From Hsuehochloa calcarea (lineage: Eukaryota; Streptophyta; Magnoliopsida; Poales; Poaceae), in the NCBI GenBank assembly GCA_036346395.1, contig CM070599.1:32169232-32233231 (forward strand): a stretch of DNA of 64,000 nt, written 5' to 3'. The notes under the pieces are model-generated. The model was not told the DNA's origin. It did not search any database and saw nothing but the letters and a program-made list of their open reading frames with translations. Positions 48,004 through 58,600 of the stretch are shown here, piece by piece. The position numbers and the translations under genes were made by a program. Numbering within the stretch: position 1 is the first letter of the stretch; each line of letters opens with the position of its first letter.

Positions 48004-49742
48004 ATGACGTTCTGCGCGGATTTCGATGCGCTCCGGGCGGCGGCGGCGGACGTGCGGGTTGTCACGTCGGACGGGCGGAGCGTCGCCGCGCATTCCTACG
48101 TTCTTGTAAGCAAACTTGGCATTCATGTTTCTTCTTTGTTTTCCTTCCCGGTTAGTTCTGGGTCAGGCAGGGTCTTGCTTTGCATCGTTGTTGATTCTTC
48201 GGTATGGAATTTGGCGGCGATTAGGCCTCGGCGTCGCCGGTGCTGGAGCAGATGATCGACAGGGCGCGGCGCGGGTGGGACGCCGAGTGCACCATCCGCG
48301 TCCTCGGCGTCCCCTCCGCCGCCGTCCTCGCCTTCCTCCACTTCCTCTACGCCTCCAGGTAATACAAAGATCGAATAGTTTGTCTGGTCTGAACTGATCC
48401 GAACCGTTAGTCACTCTGATCGGACGGAACATGCTCCCGCTCACGTGCAAACGAACATAATGATCTGACACGTTAGGACGCCTTCGCAGGGTGGCGCCGG
48501 AGGAGGAGGAGGAGGTGTTAGGCGCGCACGGGGCGCAGCTGCTGGCGCTGGCGCACGCGTACCGGGTGGGTTGGCTGAAGAGGGCGGCGGAGGCAGCCGT
48601 GTCCGCGCGGCTCGCGCCGGAGCGCGCCGTGGACATGCTGAAGCTGGCCAGACTCTGCGACGCGCCGCGGCTGTACCTGCGGTGCACGCGCCTCGCGGCC
48701 AAGGACTTCGCCGCCGTCGAGAGGTCCGAGGGCTGGCGCTTCGCCCGACGCCACGACCCCGCACTCGAGCTCGAGCTCCTCCAGCTCCTCGAGGACGCCG
48801 ACCAGCGGAGGGAGCGGTGGGCGCGGGAGAGGGCGTCCCAGGAGACGTACCGGCAGCTCGGCGAAGCCATGGCCTCCCTGGAGCACATTTTCTCCGGCGA
48901 CAGCGCCTGCGCGGACGCGCCGTCGCCGTCGACGGACAGGCAGCGCGCGCCGTGCGTGAGGGCCCGCACTTGCCGGGGCCTGCAGCTGCTGATGCGGCAC
49001 TTCGCCACGTGCGCGCGGAAAATCACGCCGGGCGGCTGCACGCGGTGCAAGCGCATGCTTCAGCTCTTCCGCCTCCACGCCTCCGTCTGCGACCGGCCGG
49101 ACCAGGCCTGCCGCGTGCCGCTGTGCAGGTGAGAAAGCAAAACACACACACACGCACGCATGTTCGCGTGGTAATTAAATCTGTATATCTTACTGTGATA
49201 CGCTCGAGATATTTGTGCTCGAGTCTGATGCTCTGATGGCTCGACGAGTCGCTACAAAATAGTCCGGCGAGAGTACTACGATGTCAGGGAAAATGTCACT
49301 AGATCGCCAGCCAAGAATCAGGTTGGCGAGATGCCCTTTCTGCAAATGGGATCCGTTCGTTCGTACCGCGAAAATTGAACGTAGCTTTCATTCGTTTCCG
49401 CGAAAAAAATCTTCCGTCCACACGCACGACGAATCTGATCGGCGCACGCCTAATAGATATTTGGAGTGTGCCGAATAGATTTTTTTTTTATATTTTTTTT
49501 AACTTATGTACCATGGTTAGATTAGAGGATTGGGAACTGATCACGCTTCGTTGTGGTTGGTTAACTTGCGCAGCCATTTCAAGGCCAAGATGCAGACGGA
49601 GAAAGCGGACAAGACATGGCGTCTTCTCGTGAAGAAGGTGACGAGGGCTAGGGTGATGTCGTGCTTGGCCGACGGGGAGGTACCGGAGGTTGTGGCCATG
49701 TCGTGGGCGAGGTACAGCGGCAGAGTGGCCATATCGAGATGA
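48004..49742 (+). CDS. BTB/POZ and TAZ domain protein (BT family), copy 2
   Basis: Exons 48004-48105, 48225-48358, 48490-49128 and 49574-49742, with the same splice sites and phases as copy 1; 347 aa. It differs from copy 1 at residue 54 (Thr in copy 1, Ala here), in the BTB domain, and at residue 258 (Ala in copy 1, Thr here), in the TAZ domain between the first zinc ligands, plus one silent change. All Cys and His of the TAZ domain are kept, so the protein should be intact. The unit carries only about 90 bp of 5' UTR and no copy of the TATA region, so transcription would need read-through from copy 1 or a new promoter. It does keep the original 3' flank. Confidence 0.9.
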
Positions 49743-51226
49743 GAAGAAATTAAATCACACACGGCCATCTCCGTCTGGCATGGATATTTGGTTTTGCCGT
49801 AATCGCAGCTAGGGGTACTGCAAAATAGCATGTCACGTTCTCATGGTCTTGTACCGTAAGCATGCAAGCAGGGAGGTGTGGTAGTGAATTTAGATTGTAC
49901 AGAGTTAATGTTGTAGGGTCAGTATTATTCGTAGCTAGCTAGCTAGCCTTTTATGTAGTGATGCATGGAACTGATGCTGTTCTTTCAATAATGTATATGT
50001 TAATTTTTTCATATATCACCCTGGCGATCAGCTGCCCCGATTATCTCATCTAAGCACGAACATAGCAAACTTTTTTCAGGGGAACGTAGCAAACAATTTT
50101 TTAAAAAAATAGAGGAAGACGTAGCAAGCAATTGTACAGTGAACTTGGGCACATTTGCAAAAACGAGCCTGAAGCCTAACCCTCGGCCCCAAAGGCCCAA
50201 AATACCACATATACTCCTGGTTAAATTAAAAACATCTTATTCCTTCTCCAAGGCTGGGCTGGGCTGGGCATCTACGTACCTAACAAATCGAGGAACGCTA
50301 GCCCAACCTGACAATCGTGGCCCACCTAAGACCGATGAAGAACGTTACGTTGTGCGCACAGCCCTGGCTCACCGCTCAGTCTCACCTCGAATGACCAAAC
50401 TCTTAACGACCGTGAGCAACACCTCTTCTCCAGCTTTGCGAGCCCCCAAAAGAACACACTTTTCTACTCACCGCCGGCAGGGGACCATGGACGGACGGAT
50501 GGACGAGCGAAACAACGAGACGGCAGGCGGCATCAGCATCTCTCGGGGCGAGGAGAGGAGACGGTGGATGGGGTTGGGGTTGGCGTTGGGGTTGGCGTTG
50601 GCGAGCACCACGCAGCCACTCAGGCCTCGTGTCGAGGGCCGGCTCACCCCAAATCTCACGCCGCGCCACCCTCGGTCTCCACGGCGACACCGCGCGCGCG
50701 ACGCCAACCAAAGTCGCACGTCTTCCCTCGGCCAATCCACCCGTGTGTCCGCGTGACAGCACCCACGCGGTACGTACGTTTTCACTGGCTCGGCGGTTGA
50801 GATTTTCTAACCGCGCGCGCTGTACGGACTCCTCGGGTGGAGAAAGCTTTTAGTATAATTGATTGATACCTGCGCCGCGCCCTGTCCTGTCTGTGAAATT
50901 CGAGCTTTAGGTGCAGCTTTACGCGGAGCGGCGAATGGGCTCACGGTGATCTGTGTTCGTAGGACCGCCTCTCTGCATGCTCGAATCTCGATCGATCGGT
51001 AGCTAGCTAGGCTTGTTGCTGCAAACTCGTAACGTCTCCAAAATATTTCAGTGCGATCAATCATTTGTCTGGAGCTTTTTTTCGCTTTGTTGCCCCTCCT
51101 ACCACAGTATGATTGCCCTTGTTGCTACATGTGTGTATGTTCCCAGTCTAATTTGTATGTGTCATTAATCGTGAGTGGATCAATGATGAACCTAATGATT
51201 TCTGTTTACATTGACCAGTATTGATA

Positions 51227-51468
51227 TGTTGTTTGGTTGCATGTATCTGGCACGGGAGAAGGTGAATAGACTCACGAACGCTGGCCAACCGCATACGCTC
51301 AGCCTGGCTGAGGAGGGAAGCTCGAATTAAGTGTTTCCCTCAGGCCTGGTCCGACATGAAATTTTGTATCCACTCAGCCAGGCTCACTCATCCAACTAGG
51401 CAATCAAACATCTAAAAATTTGTATCTACTCATACGAACCAACCCCATTCAGGTAACCAAACACGCCC
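51227..51468. mobile_element. MITE-like inverted-repeat element
   Basis: The left end tgttgtttggttgc pairs imperfectly with the right end ggtaaccaaacacgccc. The interior of about 210 bp has the agcctggctgag / cagccaggct pattern often seen in grass MITEs that start with a GTTTGGTT-like terminus. The target duplication is not clear. Confidence 0.5.
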
Positions 51469-51597
51469 TACTAGTCTACTGCTACTTGCTTTACGTAGCT
51501 GACGAAGATGCAGACAAAAAATTGCGGCTTTGGATTACTACAGGCAGCACAACCTCACTTTGTGCCAGCAATCTGTGTTGGTACAAAATTGTCTGAA

Positions 51598-51688
51598 GGT
51601 CCAGTGACCGGCGCACTTCACACGGCAGCAGTATAACTGACATGCGGGTCCAGTGACCGGCGCACTTCACACGGCGGCAGTATAAGCA
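51598..51688. repeat. 49-bp tandem duplication
   Basis: Two units, each beginning ggtccagtgaccggcgcact and then tcacacggc, at offset 49 bp. The second is cut short after agtataa. Confidence 0.85.
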
Positions 51689-53289
51689 GTGTGCAGTGCA
51701 CATACAGGGCCAGCCCAGCCCGGCCTAGCCAACGGAGTACTTGCGGCTCTACATACCTTAATTCGTTCGCGTGTGCGTACGCCCATCACTTGCGAAAGCT
51801 AATGACCACGCCGTACTACTAATAATATACGTCTGAACAGTACTGAAAAGGCAACGTTCCCGAAGCAGCCGTGCCGGGGGCGTCAAATTAAGCGTGGCGA
51901 AACCGGTGGTCAAAAGCCTAATCACCCTTCTGCTGGGCTCTGCTTGTAGTTCGACAGAGCCCTGGATGGTCCATGTGATCCTTGGTTTTGATCGACGAAA
52001 GCCCTTTTGCGCTTTTTCGTTTAGTAGTACGGCAAACTGCAAAGTAGGAGCGTCAATTTAAGTACGTGTCTCCTCCTTTCGTGAGTTCCCATCAGGTTTT
52101 CTGATATGGGAGATATCTCCGCCTGAAACTCTAGGAAATATTAAACCCTCCTTCTGCTCATTCAGAGGTTCGTAAATTTGTACTACTGTTGCCGTGCCTT
52201 GCATCTGTTGAGCATCCAAAAGGAAAAATAAAAAAACAAAGATAAAGCGAATGTAAAGTGGACCACTGAATGGTCTTTGTTTTCGTGCTGCCAAAATAAC
52301 TGAAATAGTAACATGTTCAGGATAAGTTCTGAAAGGTGATATTTTTTTGACGTATTTGAAAGGATATAGTGATACGGCATAGACACTAGCTAGACAGGGA
52401 CTAAATAAGCTGACCTTCTGAGAGTACTAGAGCCGTTTAATCAGAAACCCAACGGCTGAGATTGAGACAATCAAGATGTGCATCTTATCTCTTCATGAGA
52501 AGTTATATGTCTAAAATTATTTGCCTGCCTCCATCTCCAGTTATCCACTGGTGGTGATTCTTGATAGAACAGCACACACGCTCATGCTGTTCAAACTTCA
52601 TACAGTCAAACGATGCACAAAACTCAAATCAAGTGAAAAATGTGAAAATACTAGCCATACGAGCGGTATGCAACAGTTTACATGTCACACATCACATTTT
52701 GCTTAGATGCCATCTTCTGAAAGAGTCAAAATGTATTATCTGCCAAAAGTGAGAATCACATGCCTTGATTTGTTCATGAAACATGAATTCACTCAAATGA
52801 AGAACAGTGAACAGTCGATGAATAACATGGGCAAACAGTATATAGCAAATGCTCCATCAGTGTACTTCTTCCATTATTGTTGACATGTTTAGTACATAAG
52901 CATTTCCAAGTCTGAAATTTGAGTCTAGATGCTGGCCTGCTGCTATTTCACTTACAGAAGAAGCAGAAACTTTATACCAACCGAAACTACAAGACCTCAA
53001 CACCTTCTTACAAAAATGTAACCAAAAGTCAGGATTAGCAGTAATACTATAGCTGGGTATATATTCTAGTAATAACATTTGGTCAGGGGGCAAAATTCGT
53101 GTGCACACATCTGCACGCTGGACACATGGACATAGATACACATACTGAAGAAAGAAAGAAAAAAGAAGCACACGATGGATCAACTTCTCCTGTCATCATG
53201 CTAGCTCCAATAGATGGTTGCTGCCAGAACCTTGAGATCGGTGAGTCGAAACTTTCAGGATTTCTGGTGCTATCTAAGGGCTAGCCGAG

Positions 53290-53624
53290 TCAATTGTGCG
53301 TCGGCGTGCGCCGCCGCACTCTAGAGTAGTCCATGGTCATGAACGACCTCATCTGCTTCCTCTCCTCCGCCCATTGCTCCGCGTGTTGTCTTCTGTCATG
53401 CAGCCTGATAGCACCTTCTCAATCCACAACGGAAGAATGGTTTCAGAACTCAGTCATCACTACTAAACAGCTCACGTCAGGAGTAAAGAGCTAGCAGCAA
53501 AGATGAAAAAAAAACTAAGTTAATTATCAGATGACTAACCAACGGCTGCTTGCTGTTGAAGCGACGAACTGATGACCACAATGAGCACCAAAGCAACCAG
53601 CCTCGCAATCCCAAGTAACCTCAT
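53290..53624 (-). CDS. RGF/GOLVEN/CLEL-type signalling peptide precursor
   Basis: Two exons: 53624-53540 and 53417-53290, with donor G/GTTAGT and acceptor TTGAG/AA. The joined frame gives 70 aa. Residues 1-22 form a signal peptide (MRLLGIARLVALVLIVVISS). A short charged variable region follows, then at the very C-terminus DYSRVRRRTPTHN. This matches the 13-residue root meristem growth factor motif: Asp-Tyr start (the Tyr is sulfated in known peptides), Pro near position 11 in place of the double Pro of some members, and His-Asn end right before the stop. Such peptides are cleaved, secreted and sensed by RGI/RGFR receptor kinases to control root meristem and gravitropism. Length and single intron fit a small precursor. 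The mature peptide is predicted, not proven. Confidence 0.82.
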
Positions 53625-55023
53625 GCTGCCTGCCTGCCTTCTCACCTGTGCTGGCTAGCTCACATCTACCCTTTGCTTAATGCTTATGTGAGCAAGTGCG
53701 TGTATGTATATATAGAGCGAAGCTCAAGTCAAGGACATTTGAGCCAGGCAGCTCGCAAGTCAAAGGACAGGAGATCTGGCTCCCGGTACAGAGCTTTGAG
53801 TTTTAAAACCTCCGTCTTGTTCTCCTCCCCGGCCTTGGTCTTCGGAGCGCGACGCATCCCACGGGAAGAATCTATAGTTTCTGGAGCTCTTGCGTTTTGT
53901 TTAAGCCCGTGGCTTGCCTTGGCTTTTTGGGGCCAAGAGCTGGTGAGCTAGTTTAATGGCGTCGCTCATGTGAGCTCCACTCGGCCAAGCAAGCCACATG
54001 GCATTTAACTAATTATGCCCCGACACGCACACGAATACCGAAACCGAGATTTAACTAATTAAGCATGGTTTTCGTTTAATTAGCACTGTGTTCTATAGCT
54101 TTTTCATGGCCTTTGGGTGTAGGTAGCTTGGATGTGCTCAAGATTCGCATGCTAGTGTGCGTGTGTGTGTGTGTGTTATGCACCTGTAGAACAGAAAGAA
54201 ATTTTGGAGATGCCATTGGTTGATTGCTTTGCTATTACTACTAGCTTGTAGACTGTAGTGTCCTTCTGAGATTGATTGTCCTCAGGGCTGTTTTTAAGCT
54301 GAAAAAGAGGCGAGGCTATTGCCTACCGCTGCTGCTTTAAGTACCCTGATAGTTTGTGAAAGTAGCTAGCTTGACAGTGATAGTCAGCATGGATTTATGC
54401 CTTGATGCTGTTCTTTTCTGCCAGAGCAAACATTTTGGGATATGTTCTGGTTACCTTTTTTTTAGTTGTCGTCAAGATCGGCATGCCACTGATGAATGTA
54501 ACATCATTGGGTAGCTATGTTCGATAGCTTCATATATTCTACTTGGATTAGCCATGCTCAAATTGTCTTTAGCTGAAACAGACATAGTATTGCTGCTGCC
54601 TATGGATACTTTAGTGCCCTAATACTCTGCAAAAGTAACCTCATAGTGATCAAGATGTCGAGCATATATAACATGATATTGTCGCCATTTGCCGTATCAG
54701 AATCTTGAGATATCACCTACTTACTTTAGCTTGAGCATGCTGTACATGGGCTGCATGTACATTGAGGTCAGGATACTCAAGATCATGCATTCATGCCTCG
54801 CTGACATTGGTCTACCATGTTGTTGGCCAGATATGGCAGTCACTTAATCACCTGGACTAACATTAATCTACCATATTGTTCGTGTCCTGGGCACCCCTTT
54901 GATTTGTATAGCCTGTTTGCAGAAGACAAACAACTAACAAGGACCTTGCGAAGATTTTCAGAGCCGATTGGCTACCGGAGCCTGGTGGCGATGACGCATG
55001 GAGGCGGCGACGGTGCTAGAACG

Positions 55024-55055
<32 letters not shown>

Positions 55056-55687
55056 GTGGCGCCGGGCTTTCCATCGACGACTGTCGGCGGCGGCAACGCG
55101 AGCAGAGGAGGCGACGGCGATGGGTGCACATGAGAAGAGAGGAGGAAGAGTAGGAAACAAAAGAAAAGGAAGAGAAAAAATAGTGAGGGTAATATTTTTT
55201 AAAAAAAAAATAACGAAAAAATCTAACAAGCCTGACAACAGTGACATAAGAAGGTATTTTCGAGTTTGCAGTGACATGTAAGAGATATATTACTTTGTAA
55301 TGGCAGATCAGAAATCCAAAACATTTGTAGAGGCATATAAAAAAATCCCTAAAAATAATCCTAACTGGAAATTGACTATGAAGTCTGAATGTATTTCCAA
55401 ACATCTTTAGCAACATTTTCCTAGTGAAGAATTAGCCGTGACATCACATTTTTCTGGGAGCTTATTAAACCTTGTCACAATATATCATGTAAAAGAATTA
55501 AATAACATGAAATAATTTGTTACATTGTTCGCGAGCTCGAATCATGACAGACACATCTTTGCTCTAGCACAAAATTTCTGAATTTTGTTGTCACAGTTTG
55601 CTGAATACAGTTTTCTGAAGGGAAACAAAACTATCCCAGCAGGCGTGCACAAACTTGGTTGCACTTTATTGCTGTCATGAATATACT
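53625..55687. other. Spacer with two microsatellites
   Basis: (GT)n at 54155-54177 and (AG)n at 55025-55052. No gene recognised. A frame at 54.82-55.28 kb runs through the AG repeat and has no domain. Confidence 0.45.
53707..53715 (-). promoter_or_regulatory. TATA box of the RGF-type gene
   Basis: CTATATATA on the minus strand, about 85 bp before the ATG. Confidence 0.65.
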
Positions 55688-58600
55688 TCATGGAGCCCTG
55701 TCAAATGGGCGCGTGTCATTGTAGCATATATCCCACACAGCCTCAATTGCATCTTTTGCAGCCGTCTCCGAGCAGTAGGGGTTGTTCTTGACAGACATCA
55801 GAGCCCGCCTTTTGACACAGTCCTTCAGAAATTAAGAAAATGTCACAACAGACATAAAATTCAGTTAGCAAAAAAAATTAACTGTGAAAGCACACTCACT
55901 AGCTACAAGTACTCTGGGAATCACTGGAAGCTCAAAACAAATCTCAATAGCTAATACCATTAGTGGCTCCCTATATTTGACTACTGTAAGTTTGTAACCA
56001 ACTATTTTCTTGCCAACAGAAGTTTGATTGAACTGGATAGTTCATATGCAAAGATGTGATGCATGTATGGAATATAAAAGGACACCAGACAAGATTAGGT
56101 TTCACTTAGCAAAGAACCAAATCCATAAGTGGTATGAGCTCAATAACAAGACAGCAAAAAAGACTAACTTGCTTTTGCTAAAAAAATACTTACTTGCTCA
56201 TGCCCCCTTATCTTCATGAAGCCACGCAACAATTCACGTTTGTAATGGCAATCACCACTAAGGTGATTAGCTCGAATCTAAGAATAGAAAAACACATTGT
56301 AAGTCAATTATCAATATAACTCACAACTGACCATAAGTTTCTGTGTCATGATAGCATGCCAATAACTCCAGTTTACATGATAAGTACTTTGTTACCTCAG
56401 AGCAAGCATGGTGAGCGCAGTTCTTCCAGTCCAAGTTCTTGCCAACGCAGTCATCATAAGCATGTATTAATTCATGAATTAGGACCTGATTTATCTCATC
56501 TTGAAATTGCATGTGATTACAGCAAATTTTCACCTAGAAAAAAACAATTGGAAAGTTACGGCAGTTCTCTTTAGTAGTTTGCTTGAAATAGAACCCACGA
56601 GCAAAGATGTAAGGCCAACCAATCAAGGAAAACATTGAAGAAAAGAATATAATATGTGTGACAATTGCACTAGCTGAGCTATAAAGATACTACTGAGAGA
56701 GAGAAAAAAGGAGGCTGTTCTCAGGGTCAACCAAGAATTTGGACATTACACAATAATATTATGCTGCCCAAATACTGAAGTTTCAGTTACCCAATATACT
56801 AGCAAGTAGCAACCTACAAATACAGCATGACAATCTAGCTAGGCTTTTATGAACTAATAGCAAATCATATAAAGATATAAAAATAACAGGAAAATAGAAA
56901 CCAGCTCTGTCTACCCTTGGTGTAAAATGTTGCCCATTGTGGTGCAAATGTGAAAATTAGATATGTTAGAATAGGAGTTAGAATAAGGACTCTTATATGC
57001 CTTATCTATATATGGCATATATCTCTTGTACTCCTATATATATCGTCCATTGGGCCTCTTCAATATACACATAATTTATTCATAACATGGTATCAGAGCT
57101 AAGGTTCTAAACCTAGCCTCTAACCTAGCCTTCATTGTTTGCGCTGCCCCCGGGAGGAGCAATCTCCGCTCCCGGGGGCAGCCTCTCGTCATCGCCGCTC
57201 TTTTGGAGCTTGTCCACGAACGCATCGTTGCCCACCTTCGGTCCGCCTAAGGAGACCACGGTGACGGGCGGTGCGTCGGGGACAGACGTGGCGATCTTGT
57301 CTGCCACAAGGAGCGCCAGCACGCTGCCGAGGCTGTGCCCGACGACCGGCTTCATCGGCCGCCTCCAGATCGAATCAGGCGTACCTGGATCTTGGAGAAC
57401 ACCGCGCCTTCATCCTCTCGATCCGGAGTCGCCGCTTCGTCTTCCGCCGTGCGACAACCGAGGAAGGAGTTGCTTGGGACCGGCGTCCTCTTGTCGGCGC
57501 TGCTGGCCTTCTGATCTGGATTCCGCCGCCTTCTCCGTCTTCCCATCGCCGGATCCAGCTGCCCACCTCACCGCCGCCGCTGCTCCCTGGCCTCAGATCT
57601 GGCCGCCGGTCGCCACCAACTGCGCGTACGCCCGGATCATCCTCTGCGGGTTCGGTACGCGGCTCTTCTCGTCGAACACATCGCCGTTCGCGTTGTCCTG
57701 GCGAACTGGCCAGCCATCCTCCCCACCTTGACGACCGGCATCTAGCCGCCGAACATGAGAACGGCGCCCATCTGGAGCAGGATGCGAAAGGTGTCACGGA
57801 TGTTGGCTTTGAACTCCTTGAAGCTCTCGGCGCAGTCGCCTCTCTGGAGGATGAAGGCGCAGCCCATGGCGGCGTCGGCGAGGTGCAAACACCACCGGTG
57901 GGGAACGTCTCGATCGTCTTTAGCACCGCGTCCAGCTCCTCCTGGCTCGGGTACTCCGGGAGCTGCAGAGCCTTCTTCGTCTTCCAGCTCTCCACCCGTC
58001 CACCTCCCGCCTCACCTTCGGCCACGCAGATCTTCCTCATGATGCTCTGCCACCTCAAGTTCGGCATCATGGGGACTTCTTCTCTGAGCACCTCATCAAC
58101 CGGATGCGGCGAGATCTGGGTCTCTTCGTCGGCGCCAGGTCATCTCCCGACCAGATCTGGCCGCCCCGACCTGCCGCCGCCTCCGGCTCGTACCACCTTG
58201 GTCGCCGTCGGCCACTGACTCCGTCGCTGACTGGTTGCTCACCTCCACCGCTGCTCCGCACCTCCTTACTCATCTCCAAACAGCCGGCTGGGGCTGGAGA
58301 AAGCGAGACGAGATGCGGCGCGAGGAGGGGAACGGATGAACAGAGGAGAGGAGGCCAACGAGTCGAAATGATTAGAAGTGGGCACGAGCGGCTTTGGCGA
58401 GTCGATCTGGTTTAACCGGATCAAGCCGAAGCCACTCCGGCTTCTCTGGCTCCGGTTTTGGTTTCCGCTGTTTAAGAGTGCTACTGCTAATTATCCTTGC
58501 TAACTTTTCTTTATTTGTGTCTTTTTCTTCCGCTGCGTTCATCCAAGTCCGTAGTACTCAATTTTTTAGTTTGTCTTAGCCATGCGAGTCCACAAATTTA

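Larger units (their letters stand above)
45957..49866. repeat. 1.96-kb tandem duplication carrying the BTB-TAZ gene
   Basis: Unit 1 is about 45957-47909 and unit 2 about 47914-49866, offset 1958 bp. The unit starts in the 5' UTR at tttagcagttcttttc and ends at gcatgcaagc downstream of the stop. I see about five substitutions and a few mononucleotide-run indels over 1.95 kb, about 99.6 percent identity. The junction at about 47910 (gcatgcaagc then tttttagcag) joins the right edge of the unit to its left edge with almost no filler. Confidence 0.92.
49743..53289. other. Spacer with small repeats
   Basis: Contains the BT 3' flank and a (GGTTGGGGTTGGCG)-like run near 50572-50602, as well as a MITE-like sequence and a 49-bp tandem duplication listed separately. 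No gene was recognised. Frames at 50.14-50.76 kb are Arg/Pro-rich and without domains. Confidence 0.45.

Noticed and set aside
54817..55281. 154-codon plus-strand frame
   Set aside because: Passes through an (AG)n microsatellite and has no recognisable domain.
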